A DNA stretch of 64,000 nt from Polaribacter sp. Hel1_85 (GCF_000766795.1 NZ_JPDS01000002.1:5001-69000), one strand, 5' to 3'; positions 9,929 to 18,421 are shown, counted from the stretch's first letter. Notes: generated by a model not told the origin, from the letters alone. A program made the numbers and translations.

Positions 9929-11557
9929 ATGACAAAAAAAACGAATATAAATTCTTTATCTTCACTATTTTCCTCAAAAAACAAATGGGAAGAATTGATT
10001 GAAGATAAAGAATTTATATTCGTTTTTTTATCAGAAATTTTAGAAGATTATATACAAAAACAACGTTGGTATGGAGGTAAATCTAGCAGCATAAAATATA
10101 TAGAATTAATTGAATATTTTAAAATACAAAAAAGTGGAGAAGTCTATTTTGGACTAATTTTAGAAGTTAATTTTGTAGAAGCTTTTTATCATCATTATTT
10201 TTTACCAATTGCTTTTGTTTCTGATGAAAACTATCTTAAAGAAGGAAAAATTCTTCCTCTAAAACTAAAAGACCAAGAAGGTTATATTATAGATGCAATG
10301 CATTTAGAAGCCTTTAGAAAAGTAGTTTACGAAAGAATTAGTTCTGCTTTACCAGTAGATAAAACTCCTGTTCAATATCACAAAACAGAAGGTTTTGAAT
10401 TCCCATCTTATAAGTCTTCTAGATTTATGGGAGTAGAACAAAGCAACACTTCTATTATCTATAATGATACTTTTATTTTAAAATTTTTTAGAAGAATATA
10501 TGCTGATAAAAACCCAGACTATGAAATGAGTCGTTTTTTATCAGATAAAAAAGATTTTAAAAACACGCCTCCATATTTAGGAGGCATGAATATTATAGAT
10601 TCTGAAAATGTAAATATTACCATTGGTCTAATGCAAAAATTAGTACCTAATAATGGTGATGCTTGGGAGTATTTTTTAAAAGAAATTCATAAAATATATA
10701 AAACTATAGATAGTAAAAACATTTCTTTTACAGATTTACCAGATGTAGAAATGTTTGATAGAGTTAAAATATCTGAAGTTTCTCCACAAATTATAGATTG
10801 GATAGGACTGCATTTGCTAAATAAAGTGAAATTATTAGCTAAAAGAACTGCAGAAATGCACATTGCTTTAGGCTCAGAATTTGCAGACACATCCTTTACT
10901 CCTACTCGTTTTAATGGAGATTATACTGTTTGGTTAAAAAACAGATTAACATATCAATTTCAAAACAGATTAAATCTTACTGAAAACAATTTACATAAGC
11001 TAGAAGGTTACTCTTTAAAGCTTGCTGAAGAATTTCTAGAAAAGAAAAATGAAATTAGAAAACGTTTGGTAAATTTTGATTGGACCAAATTAAAAGGAGA
11101 AAGAATTAGAATTCATGGAGATTATCATTTAGGACAAGTTTTAGTACAAGATGATGATTTTTGTATTCTAGATTTTGAAGGAGAACCAGAAAGTACAATT
11201 AGAGATCGTAAGGTAAAACAGCCACCTTTAAAAGATGTTGCTGGTTTATTTAGATCTTTTCATTACGCAATTTATTCAACCATATTTAATCATCAAGATG
11301 ATTACAAAAAAGAGCAAACAGCCCTTTTTGAATATGGTGAATTATTATACAAATACATGGTTTCAATTTTTATGGAAACTTATGTAGCAACCACAAAAGA
11401 AGCTAATCTGCATATAGGTTACAGAAACGAAAGAAGATTTTTATTAAAATATTGCTTATTAGAAAAAGCAATTTACGAGTTAGGTTACGAACTCAATTCA
11501 AGACCAAAATGGACAATTATTCCATTAAAAGGTATTGCAAATATTTTGAACTCATAA
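9929..11557 (+). CDS. mak: Maltokinase-like protein (Mak/Pep2 type)
   Basis: Predicted to phosphorylate maltose to maltose-1-phosphate, the GlgE substrate. 542 residues, longer than actinobacterial Mak (about 455). The N-terminal cap has the family mark KQRWYGGK (near 42-49). The kinase-fold C-lobe shows IHGDYHLGQVL (near 392-402) as the catalytic loop and ILDFEGEP (near 408-415) as the metal-binding motif. It begins 2 bp after glgE and ends 4 bp before glgB. In many bacteria Mak is fused or adjacent to TreS; no TreS is seen in this window, so its maltose would have to come from glucan breakdown or from elsewhere in the genome. Confidence 0.85.
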   Translation: MTKKTNINSLSSLFSSKNKWEELIEDKEFIFVFLSEILEDYIQKQRWYGGKSSSIKYIELIEYFKIQKSGEVYFGLILEVNFVEAFYHHYFLPIAFVSDENYLKEGKILPLKLKDQEGYIIDAMHLEAFRKVVYERISSALPVDKTPVQYHKTEGFEFPSYKSSRFMGVEQSNTSIIYNDTFILKFFRRIYADKNPDYEMSRFLSDKKDFKNTPPYLGGMNIIDSENVNITIGLMQKLVPNNGDAWEYFLKEIHKIYKTIDSKNISFTDLPDVEMFDRVKISEVSPQIIDWIGLHLLNKVKLLAKRTAEMHIALGSEFADTSFTPTRFNGDYTVWLKNRLTYQFQNRLNLTENNLHKLEGYSLKLAEEFLEKKNEIRKRLVNFDWTKLKGERIRIHGDYHLGQVLVQDDDFCILDFEGEPESTIRDRKVKQPPLKDVAGLFRSFHYAIYSTIFNHQDDYKKEQTALFEYGELLYKYMVSIFMETYVATTKEANLHIGYRNERRFLLKYCLLEKAIYELGYELNSRPKWTIIPLKGIANILNS

Positions 11558-11561
11558 AACT

Positions 11562-13469
11562 ATGGCACAAACAAAAGCACACAGTCTTTTTACAGAATTT
11601 GATATCAGCCTTTTTCAGGCTGGAAAACACTATCGTCTTTACGAAAAATTTGGATCACATATTATCACTGTAGATGGTGTAGAAGGAACTTATTTTGCGG
11701 TTTGGGCGCCAAGTGCAAAATCAGTTGCTGTAATTGGAGATTTTAATTTTTGGTTAGAAGGAGAACATCACTTAAATGTACGTTGGGATGGAAGTGGAAT
11801 CTGGGAAGGATTTATACCAGGTGTTCATAAAGGAAGTATTTATAAATATAAAATAAGAAGTTCTAACAACGATATTACAACAGAAAAAGCAGACCCTTTT
11901 GCAAGAAGATGTGAGCATCCACCAAAAACTGCATCTGTAGTTTGGGAAGATGATTATGCTTGGAAAGATAAAAAATGGATGAAAAATAGAAAGAAAAATA
12001 ATGCATTAGATGCACCTTTTTCTGTTTATGAAGTTCATTTAGGATCTTGGAAAAAACAAGTTGAAGAAGGACGTTTTTTAAGTTACAGAGAATTAGCAGA
12101 TGATTTAGTAGATTATGTTGCTGAAATGAATTTTACACATGTAGAATTTATGCCAATAATGGAATATCCTTATGACCCAAGTTGGGGTTATCAATTAACT
12201 GGATATTTTGCACCAACATCTCGTTTTGGTTATCCTGATGAATTTAAATATTTAGTAGATAAATTTCACGAAAAAGGAATTGGAGTATTATTAGACTGGG
12301 TTCCATCACACTTTCCTTCAGATGATCATGGTTTAGGTTTCTTTGATGGATCTCATTTATATGAACATCCAGATAGAAGAAAAGGATATCATCAAGATTG
12401 GAAAAGTTTAATTTTCAATTATGGTAGAAATGAAATAAAAGCATTTTTAATTAGTAATGCCATCTTTTGGTTGGACCAATATCATGCAGATGGATTAAGA
12501 GTTGATGCAGTTGCTTCCATGTTATTTTTAGATTATTCTAGAGAAGAAGGCCAATGGGAACCAAATGAATTTGGTGGTAGAGAAAATTTAGATGCTATTA
12601 ATTTTATTAAAGAAATGAATGCTGCAGTTTATGAAGCATTTCCAGATGTTCAAACAATTGCAGAAGAATCTACATCATTTCCAAAAGTATCTAGACCAAT
12701 TTACGATGGTGGTTTAGGTTTTGGAATGAAATGGATGATGGGTTGGATGCATGATACTTTAGATTATTTCTCTAAAGAACCTATTTACAGAAAACATCAT
12801 CAAAACGAATTAACATTCAGTTTAAACTATGCATTTACAGAAAATTTTATGCTACCACTTTCTCATGATGAAGTTGTGTATGGTAAAAAATCTATTGTAG
12901 ATAAAATGCCTGGTGATGAATGGCAGAAATTTGCAAACTTAAGAATGCTATACAGTTTGATGTATACACATCCTGGAACTAAATTATTATTTCAAGGAGG
13001 AGAATTTGGACAAACAAGTGAATGGAACTTTAATGGAAGTTTAGATTGGCATTTATTAGATTATGATGTTCATAAAGGAGCACAGACTTTAGTAAAAGAC
13101 TTAAATAAGTTATACAAAAAAGAACCTGCTCTACATGAAAAACAATTTTCTCATGAAGGTTTTGAATGGATAGATCATGGTGATCATGAAAACTCTATAA
13201 TGTCATACATAAGAAAAGGTGTAAATGAAAAAGATAATCTTATTATTATTTTAAACCTTACTCCAGTTCCTAGAGAAAACTACAGAATAGGTTTACCAAA
13301 AGCAGGCACTTTAAAAGAAGTATTTAATAGCGATGCTAAGAAATATAATGGAACAAATAACTTTAAAAACAAAAAATTAACTTCAGACATAAAAGAATGG
13401 AATGGTAGAGAAAATTCTATTGAATTAAATTTACCTCCATTAGGAATGATTGCTTATAAGTATAAGTAA
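11562..13469 (+). CDS. glgB: 1,4-alpha-glucan branching enzyme
   Basis: GH13_9 enzyme that forms alpha-1,6 branches in glycogen. 635 residues with an N-terminal CBM48 (about 35-120), the catalytic barrel (about 150-530) and a C-terminal beta domain. Visible motifs: DWVPSHF (region I), GLRVDAVASM with nucleophile Asp315, AEES around 367-370 with the general acid, and LSHDEVV. It is the last gene of the tightly spaced run. A 275-bp gap with its own regulatory features separates it from the alpha-glucosidase. Confidence 0.96.
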   Translation: MAQTKAHSLFTEFDISLFQAGKHYRLYEKFGSHIITVDGVEGTYFAVWAPSAKSVAVIGDFNFWLEGEHHLNVRWDGSGIWEGFIPGVHKGSIYKYKIRSSNNDITTEKADPFARRCEHPPKTASVVWEDDYAWKDKKWMKNRKKNNALDAPFSVYEVHLGSWKKQVEEGRFLSYRELADDLVDYVAEMNFTHVEFMPIMEYPYDPSWGYQLTGYFAPTSRFGYPDEFKYLVDKFHEKGIGVLLDWVPSHFPSDDHGLGFFDGSHLYEHPDRRKGYHQDWKSLIFNYGRNEIKAFLISNAIFWLDQYHADGLRVDAVASMLFLDYSREEGQWEPNEFGGRENLDAINFIKEMNAAVYEAFPDVQTIAEESTSFPKVSRPIYDGGLGFGMKWMMGWMHDTLDYFSKEPIYRKHHQNELTFSLNYAFTENFMLPLSHDEVVYGKKSIVDKMPGDEWQKFANLRMLYSLMYTHPGTKLLFQGGEFGQTSEWNFNGSLDWHLLDYDVHKGAQTLVKDLNKLYKKEPALHEKQFSHEGFEWIDHGDHENSIMSYIRKGVNEKDNLIIILNLTPVPRENYRIGLPKAGTLKEVFNSDAKKYNGTNNFKNKKLTSDIKEWNGRENSIELNLPPLGMIAYKYK

Positions 13470-13635
13470 TTTAAAATTTAGACTCTATTTGTTCTTTATT
13501 TATGATATTTTAATAATAAATAGGGTTTAATATTTTAAACTTCTCAAAAAAATAAAGCTTTTTTAAGACTTTAAAAAAAGTTTTAATAATATCTAAAAGT
13601 TTTTTTATTACGCTTATTTTTAAATAAATAAGCAA

Positions 13636-13715
13636 TATTTTTGCCCCCAAACAGAACGAATACGTTATCGTAGAAAAAGAAGATTATTAGCAATAATGAT
13701 ATAATCTTTTACGAT
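13636..13715 (+). promoter_or_regulatory. Promoter and leader hairpin of the GH31 gene
   Basis: TATTTTTG at 13636-13643 fits the -7 consensus, although no good TTG lies 20 bp upstream. In the predicted leader, an imperfect inverted repeat pairs ATCGTAGAAAAAGAAGATTAT (13667-13687, interrupted) with ATAATCTTTTACGAT (13701-13715). No T-run follows, so it is not an intrinsic terminator. It may be an operator or an RNA structure near the start. Confidence 0.4.
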
Positions 13716-13744
13716 TTTTATAAGTCGAATAAACAACCAAGAAA

Positions 13745-16153
13745 ATGATTGTTAATACAGAATTAGAACAAAAAGGAAATTTATTTCCATCAGAAATTGT
13801 GAACTACAAAAAAGATGTAGACACATTATATTTTACAACAAAAAACAATGTTGTTTTACAACTTACTGTAGTAAGAGACAGTGTTATTAGATTTAGATAT
13901 GCTACCACAGGTAAGTTTGAAAATGATTTTTCTTACGGTGTTACAATTCATGCTTCTAGAGGTTATAATTTTTTAGAAGTTACCGAAGATAAAACACATT
14001 ATATTATTACCACTTCTAAATTAATTTGTAAAGTAGAAAAACAAAGCTTACAAGTAAGTTTATACGATGCACTAGATTTAAAATTAATTAACGAAGATGA
14101 AATTGGATTTCATTGGGAAGAAAGTTACGAGTTTGGTGGAGACATTGTAAAAATGAGTAAAATCTGTCAAAAAGCAGAAAGCTATTATGGTTTAGGTGAT
14201 AAACCTGTAGATGTAAATATGAAAGGTAAACGCTTCGAAAATTGGGCAACAGATTCTTATGCTTTTGGTAAGAATACAGATCCAATTTATAAGGCAATTC
14301 CTTTTTATACTGCAATCCAAGACAATAAATCTTACGGTATATTTTTTGACAATACTTTTAAAACTCATTTCGATTTTGCACATGAAAGAAGAAATGTAAC
14401 TAGCTTTTGGGCACAAGGAGGTGAAATGAATTATTATTTCATCTACGGACCAAAAATGGAAGACGTAGTTGCTAATTATACAGATTTAACTGGTAAGCCT
14501 CATGCATTACCTCCATTATGGGCTTTAGGATTTCACCAATGTAAATGGAGTTATTACCCAGAAGCTAATGTAAAAGAGGTAACAAATACTTTTAGAGATT
14601 TAAAAATCCCTTGTGATGCTATCTACTTAGATATCGATTATATGGATGGTTTCCGTTGTTTTACTTGGGATAAAAATTATTTTCCAGACCCAAAAAGAAT
14701 GGTAAAAGAACTAGAAGATGATGGTTTTAAAACCGTTGTAATTATAGATCCAGGAATTAAAATTGATTTAGAATACGATGTTTTTAAAGAAGGATTAGAT
14801 AAAGATTATTTCTGTAAACGTGCAGATGGTCCATATATGAAAGGTAAAGTTTGGCCTGGAGAATGTTATTTTCCAGACTACACAAAACCTGAAGTTAGAG
14901 AATGGTGGTCTGGTTTATTTCAAGAATTAATTGAAGATATTGGTGTAAAAGGTGTTTGGAATGATATGAATGAACCTGCTGTAATGGATGTTCCTAACAA
15001 ATCTTTTCCAGATGATGTTCGTCATGATTTTGATGGAAATCCTTGTTCTCATAGAAAAGCACATAACATTTATGGAACCCAAATGGCACGTGCTACATAT
15101 CATGGTTTAAAAAAATATGCATATCCTAAAAGACCTTTTGTAATTACAAGATCTGCTTATTCTGGTGCACAAAGATATACTTCTACTTGGATGGGAGATA
15201 ATGTTGCCACTTGGGAACATTTAGCAATTGCAAATAATCAAGCACAAAGAATGGCAATGTCTGGTTTCTCTTTTGCAGGTTCAGATATTGGTGGGTTTGC
15301 AGAACAACCACAAGGAGAATTATTTGCTCGTTGGATTCAATTAGGAATTTTCCATGCTTTTTGTAGAGTTCATTCTTCTGGAGATCATGGAGATCAAGAA
15401 CCTTGGGTTTTTGGAGAAGAAATTACAGATATTGTAAGAAAGTTTGTAGAGCTCAGGTATCAATTATTACCTTATTTATATACTGCTTTTTGGAAATATA
15501 TAAACGAAGGGACTCCTATCTTAAAATCGTTAGTTTTATACGATCAAGAAGATACAGCAACACATTACAGAAGCGATGAGTTTGTATTTGGAGAACAAAT
15601 TTTAGTTTGCCCAATACAAGAACCAAATGCAAAAGGAAGAAGAATGTATATTCCTAGAGGTAAATGGTATAATTTCTGGACAGATGAATTAATAGAAGGT
15701 GGAAAAGAAATGTGGGTTGATGCTGATTTAGATAGCATGCCAATCTTTATAAAAGAGGGAGCAGTTATTCCTAAATACCCAGTACAACAATATGTTGGCG
15801 AAAAGAAATTTGATGAGATTACTTTAGATGTATATTATAAAAAAGGTAAAGAAGTTTCTAAATTATATGATGATGCACATGATGGTTATGATTATAAGAA
15901 AGGAAGATTTAGCTTACGTACATTTAAGCTAACAGGTAAAAAAGAAGAGTTTATTCTACAACAACATAAAAGAGGAGATTTTAACGCAGATTATTCTAAA
16001 TTTAATATTGTTTTACATAATCTTCCTTTTACAATAACTTCTGTACAAATTGATAATGTAGAAATACCGTTAGATGATGTAAAAAATGGTGGAACTAAAT
16101 CTATACTTATAGATAAAGAATTTACTGAATTACATTTATTCGGAAAAAAATAG
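13745..16153 (+). CDS. Glycoside hydrolase family 31 alpha-glucosidase
   Basis: 802-residue exo-acting alpha-glucosidase that would release glucose from alpha-glucans or maltodextrins. The N-terminal beta domain (about 20-240) precedes the (beta/alpha)8 barrel (about 255-590) and C-terminal beta domains. GVWNDMNEP carries the nucleophile Asp407 and TSTWMGDN the acid/base Asp485; the substrate-binding segments YLDIDYMDG and FHQCKWSYYPE are present. There is no signal peptide, so it should act in the cytoplasm on stored or imported glucan. It is separated from glgB but is the natural breakdown partner of the cluster. Confidence 0.93.
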   Translation: MIVNTELEQKGNLFPSEIVNYKKDVDTLYFTTKNNVVLQLTVVRDSVIRFRYATTGKFENDFSYGVTIHASRGYNFLEVTEDKTHYIITTSKLICKVEKQSLQVSLYDALDLKLINEDEIGFHWEESYEFGGDIVKMSKICQKAESYYGLGDKPVDVNMKGKRFENWATDSYAFGKNTDPIYKAIPFYTAIQDNKSYGIFFDNTFKTHFDFAHERRNVTSFWAQGGEMNYYFIYGPKMEDVVANYTDLTGKPHALPPLWALGFHQCKWSYYPEANVKEVTNTFRDLKIPCDAIYLDIDYMDGFRCFTWDKNYFPDPKRMVKELEDDGFKTVVIIDPGIKIDLEYDVFKEGLDKDYFCKRADGPYMKGKVWPGECYFPDYTKPEVREWWSGLFQELIEDIGVKGVWNDMNEPAVMDVPNKSFPDDVRHDFDGNPCSHRKAHNIYGTQMARATYHGLKKYAYPKRPFVITRSAYSGAQRYTSTWMGDNVATWEHLAIANNQAQRMAMSGFSFAGSDIGGFAEQPQGELFARWIQLGIFHAFCRVHSSGDHGDQEPWVFGEEITDIVRKFVELRYQLLPYLYTAFWKYINEGTPILKSLVLYDQEDTATHYRSDEFVFGEQILVCPIQEPNAKGRRMYIPRGKWYNFWTDELIEGGKEMWVDADLDSMPIFIKEGAVIPKYPVQQYVGEKKFDEITLDVYYKKGKEVSKLYDDAHDGYDYKKGRFSLRTFKLTGKKEEFILQQHKRGDFNADYSKFNIVLHNLPFTITSVQIDNVEIPLDDVKNGGTKSILIDKEFTELHLFGKK

Positions 16154-16160
16154 ATTTTTC

Positions 16161-16255
16161 TCACGGTTTTAGATGAATTTTCTCACCAAAAACCGTGAGA
16201 AGAAAAATACCCCATAAATGGGTATTGTCCATTTATTAATTCTACTATATATTTG
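16161..16255 (+). promoter_or_regulatory. Unit 1 operator-promoter block
   Basis: Dyads at 16161-16176 (TCACGGTTTTAGATGA) and 16183-16198 (TCACCAAAAACCGTGA), palindrome CCCATAAATGGG at 16211-16222, TTG at 16225-16227, 20-bp spacer, TATATTTG at 16248-16255. A perfect 13-bp inverted repeat (16158-16170 with 16189-16201) spans both dyads. Confidence 0.8.
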
Positions 16256-16261
16256 TAGTGT

Positions 16262-16364
16262 TAGATGGTTTTTTAAACATTTTTATATGTTTAAAATTCT
16301 TAAAGTATTTGTTTAATTATTAAAAGCGCTTAAAGTTTAGTGAACTTTAAGCGCTTTTTTTTTA
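16262..16364 (+). ncRNA. Predicted small RNA, unit 1
   Basis: Transcript of about 103 nt inferred from the -7 box and terminator. The 5' half holds a perfect hairpin, TTTTAAACAT (16271-16280) with ATGTTTAAAA (16287-16296). A linker containing TATTTGTTTAA follows, then the terminator stem AGCGCTTAAAGTT/AACTTTAAGCGCT and a T-run to 16363. Its only ATG is followed by a stop after two codons, so it is unlikely to be coding. Confidence 0.75.
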
Positions 16365-16399
16365 TTGCCAAAATTTTAAATAAAGGTGCTCAAAAAACT

Positions 16400-16494
16400 T
16401 CCCCAAAAACAGTGAGTCTTCTAACCGTTTTCAGTGAAGAAAAAAATACCCCATAAATGGGTATTGTGAATAGATTAAAACTATTATATATTTG
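16400..16494 (+). promoter_or_regulatory. Unit 2 operator-promoter block
   Basis: Dyads at 16400-16415 (TCCCCAAAAACAGTGA) and 16422-16437 (TAACCGTTTTCAGTGA), both degenerate on the left half. Palindrome at 16450-16461, TATATTTG at 16487-16494. All spacings equal those of the other units. Confidence 0.78.
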
Positions 16495-16500
16495 TAGTAT

Positions 16501-16602
16501 AAGTAATCTATTTTAACTTTTCTTTTAGCTTTGTAGATTTCTTAAATATTTGTTTAACACAAGAAGTGATTAATAGGCCCTAAACTTTAATCGCTTTTTT
16601 TT
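16501..16602 (+). ncRNA. Predicted small RNA, unit 2
   Basis: About 102 nt. The outer 5' stem is AATCTA with TAGATT, followed by the linker TTGTTTAAC shared with unit 3, and the terminator stem AAGTGATTAA/TTAATCGCTT (one G-U pair) with a C-rich loop containing CCCTAA. There is no ATG in the body. Confidence 0.75.
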
Positions 16603-16642
16603 ATACACTAAATTTAAATCTCAAAACTGCTCTTTAGTTTAT

Positions 16643-16737
16643 TCACTGAAAATGGTGAAGTGCTTCACTATTTTCAGTGAGGAAAAAAATACACCATAAA
16701 TGGGTATTGTGAATATCAGATTACTAATGTATATTTG
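16643..16737 (+). promoter_or_regulatory. Unit 3 operator-promoter block
   Basis: Two perfect dyads, TCACTGAAAATGGTGA (16643-16658, one arm pair relaxed) and TCACTATTTTCAGTGA (16665-16680). The palindrome at 16693-16704 has one change (ACCAT for CCCAT). TATATTTG at 16730-16737. Confidence 0.78.
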
Positions 16738-16743
16738 TAGGGT

Positions 16744-16849
16744 AAGTAATCTATTATCAACAATTTATAATGTTGTAGATTCTTTCGATCAATTGTTTAA
16801 CATGAAAAGCGATTAACAGTTTTCTAAACTTTAATCGCTTTTTTTTTAT
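16744..16849 (+). ncRNA. Predicted small RNA, unit 3
   Basis: About 106 nt and a clear sister of unit 2. The 5' hairpin pairs AATCTA with TAGATT and CAACA with TGTTG, giving a longer stem than in unit 2. The linker AATTGTTTAACAT and terminator stem AAAGCGATTAA/TTAATCGCTTT follow. Only very short frames start with ATG. Confidence 0.75.
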
Positions 16850-16880
16850 ACCTAAATTTATCAAATTTTATGAATTATTC

Positions 16881-16975
16881 TCACTGAAAATAGTGAACTA
16901 TCTCACCTTTTTCGGTGAGTGTAAAAAAACCCCATAAATGGGTATTGTATAATATTTTATACTGCCATATATTTG
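16881..16975 (+). promoter_or_regulatory. Unit 4 operator-promoter block
   Basis: Two perfect dyads, TCACTGAAAATAGTGA (16881-16896) and TCACCTTTTTCGGTGA (16903-16918). Palindrome CCCATAAATGGG at 16931-16942, TATATTTG at 16968-16975. Dyad centres lie near -93 and -71 and the palindrome near -45 relative to the predicted start. Confidence 0.8.
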
Positions 16976-16981
16976 TAGTAG

Positions 16982-17078
16982 TATTATTTCTTATCCCCCA
17001 AGATTAAGATTTAATAAAGAAGCAAACATTATTTATATAAAAAGCGATTAAAAGTCCCTAACTTTAATCGCTTTTTTT
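16982..17078 (+). ncRNA. Predicted small RNA, unit 4
   Basis: About 97 nt. The body differs from units 1-3. It has TTTCTTATCCCCC near the 5' end, followed by AAGATTAAGATTTAA and a terminator stem AAAGCGATTAAA/TTTAATCGCTTT with loop AGTCCCTAAC. The C-rich 5' segment is a possible single-stranded pairing site. No ATG in the body. Confidence 0.75.
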
Positions 17079-17119
17079 ATGCTCTAAACATAATCACTCT
17101 AATAACATTTTTATTGTTC

Positions 17120-17214
17120 TCCCTGAAAATAGTGATGTACTTCACCTTTTTGGGTGAACGAAAAAAAACCCCATAAATGGGTATTGTGAGGAGTTAAATA
17201 CTATCATATATTTG
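17120..17214 (+). promoter_or_regulatory. Unit 5 operator-promoter block
   Basis: Dyads TCCCTGAAAATAGTGA (17120-17135) and TCACCTTTTTGGGTGA (17142-17157), palindrome CCCATAAATGGG at 17170-17181, TATATTTG at 17207-17214. Same geometry as units 1-4. Confidence 0.8.
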
Positions 17215-17220
17215 TAGTAT

Positions 17221-17328
17221 AAATATTTCTTATCCCCAAAAACTAAGATTTAAAACTAAAGAAGTCTTCATTTTTTTTAGACAAAAAGCGATTAATAGAC
17301 CCCTAAGCTATAATCGCTTTTTTTTTGT
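17221..17328 (+). ncRNA. Predicted small RNA, unit 5
   Basis: About 108 nt and a sister of unit 4: it shares TTTCTTATCCCC, an AAGATTTAA segment and AAAGAAG. The terminator stem AAAAGCGATTA/TAATCGCTTTT has a C-rich loop (GACCCCTAAG). It ends 17 bp before the convergent prfA stop codon, so its terminator may also limit read-through into prfA. Confidence 0.75.
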
Positions 17329-17344
17329 TTTAAAATTATGAAAA

Positions 17345-18421
17345 CTATATTCCGTCTCCTAATGTTTTTAACTTCTCTGTGTTCTCAGCTAACATTAATT
17401 CATCAATAATTTTCTGAATATCTCCATTCATAATATTAGGCAAATCATATAATGACAAACCAATTCTGTGATCTGTTACTCTTCCTTGTGCATAATTATA
17501 AGTTCTAATCTTTGCACTTCTGTCTCCAGATGAAACCATAGAACCTCGTTTTAATGCATCTTCTGCATTCTTCTTTGCCAATTCCATATCATACAAACGA
17601 GAACGCAACACTTTAAATGCTTTTTCTTTATTTTTATGCTGAGATTTTTGATCTTGACATTGAGCTACTAAACCAGTTGGTATATGTGTTAAACGAACTG
17701 CAGAATATGTTGTATTTACAGACTGACCTCCTGGTCCTGAAGAACAGAAAAAATCTATTCTTACATCTTTTGGATTAATTTCAACATCAAACTCTTCTGC
17801 TTCCGGAAAAACCATACAAGTTGCAGCAGACGTATGTACACGTCCTTGTGTTTCTGTTTGAGGAACTCTTTGAACACGATGAACACCTGCTTCAAATTTT
17901 AAAATTCCATAAACATCATTTCCTGTAACTTCGAATTGTATTTCTTTAAATCCTCCATTTGTTCCTTCAGAATAATCTACCGTAGAAACTTTCCATCCTT
18001 TACTTTCGCAATATTTGGTATACATTCTAAATAAATCTCCAGCAAAAATACTAGCTTCATCTCCTCCTGCTCCTGCTCTTAATTCTACTACAGCATTCTT
18101 AGAATCTTCTGGATCTTTTGGTATTAATAAGAATTTTATTTCGTCTTCTAATTGAGGAATTCTAGTATTGGCTTCATCAATTTCCATCTTCGCCATCTCA
18201 TTCATTTCAGCATCAGAACCATCTGCAAGAATCTCCTTTGCTTCTTCTATATTGTTCATTAAGGTTTGATATTCATCACCTTTTTTAACAACATCTCCTA
18301 AATCTTTATATTCTTTCATTAATTGCGCATAACGCTTCTGATCCATAATGATTTCTGGCTGAATAATTAAATCAGAAACCTCATCATAACGTTGCTTTAC
18401 AATTCTTAATTTATCTAACAT
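17345..18421 (-). CDS. prfA: Peptide chain release factor 1
   Basis: Recognises UAA and UAG stop codons and triggers peptide release. The start [12 protein letters not shown] at 18421 is preferred over an in-frame ATG at 18481; the extra 20 residues are outside the family and the result (358 residues) is the usual length. The GGQ hydrolysis motif lies in [17 protein letters not shown]. The codon-recognition region is about 170-210. It is transcribed towards the sRNA array and divergently from the lipoprotein at 18491. Confidence 0.95.
   Translation of the reverse strand: MLDKLRIVKQRYDEVSDLIIQPEIIMDQKRYAQLMKEYKDLGDVVKKGDEYQTLMNNIEEAKEILADGSDAEMNEMAKMEIDEANTRIPQLEDEIKFLLIPKDPEDSKNAVVELRAGAGGDEASIFAGDLFRMYTKYCESKGWKVSTVDYSEGTNGGFKEIQFEVTGNDVYGILKFEAGVHRVQRVPQTETQGRVHTSAATCMVFPEAEEFDVEINPKDVRIDFFCSSGPGGQSVNTTYSAVRLTHIPTGLVAQCQDQKSQHKNKEKAFKVLRSRLYDMELAKKNAEDALKRGSMVSSGDRSAKIRTYNYAQGRVTDHRIGLSLYDLPNIMNGDIQKIIDELMLAENTEKLKTLGDGI

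Larger units (their letters stand above)
16158..17328 (+). repeat. Tandem array of five promoter-sRNA-terminator units
   Basis: Five head-to-tail units with a period of 238-243 bp fill the gap between the GH31 gene and prfA. In every unit two 16-bp TCAC-N8-GTGA type dyads lie exactly 22 bp apart; a CCCATAAATGGG palindrome starts 28 bp after the start of the second dyad; TATATTTG starts 37 bp after the palindrome start. Then comes a body of about 60 nt and an intrinsic terminator. Promoter blocks and terminators are conserved while the bodies have diverged into two types (units 1-3 and 4-5). No ORF is shared between units. Confidence 0.9.

Noticed and set aside
16158..16201. The 13-bp inverted repeat after the GH31 stop as an ordinary terminator
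   Set aside because: It is followed by A residues rather than T, and coincides with the dyad pair that recurs in front of all five units, so an operator is the better reading.
16158..17328. The repeat array as a CRISPR array
   Set aside because: The period (about 240 bp), internal promoters and terminators, and diverged bodies do not fit CRISPR repeats and spacers, and no cas gene is near.
16262..17328. Small peptides encoded in the array units
   Set aside because: ATG-started frames are absent in units 2 and 4 and only a few codons long in the others; no frame is conserved.
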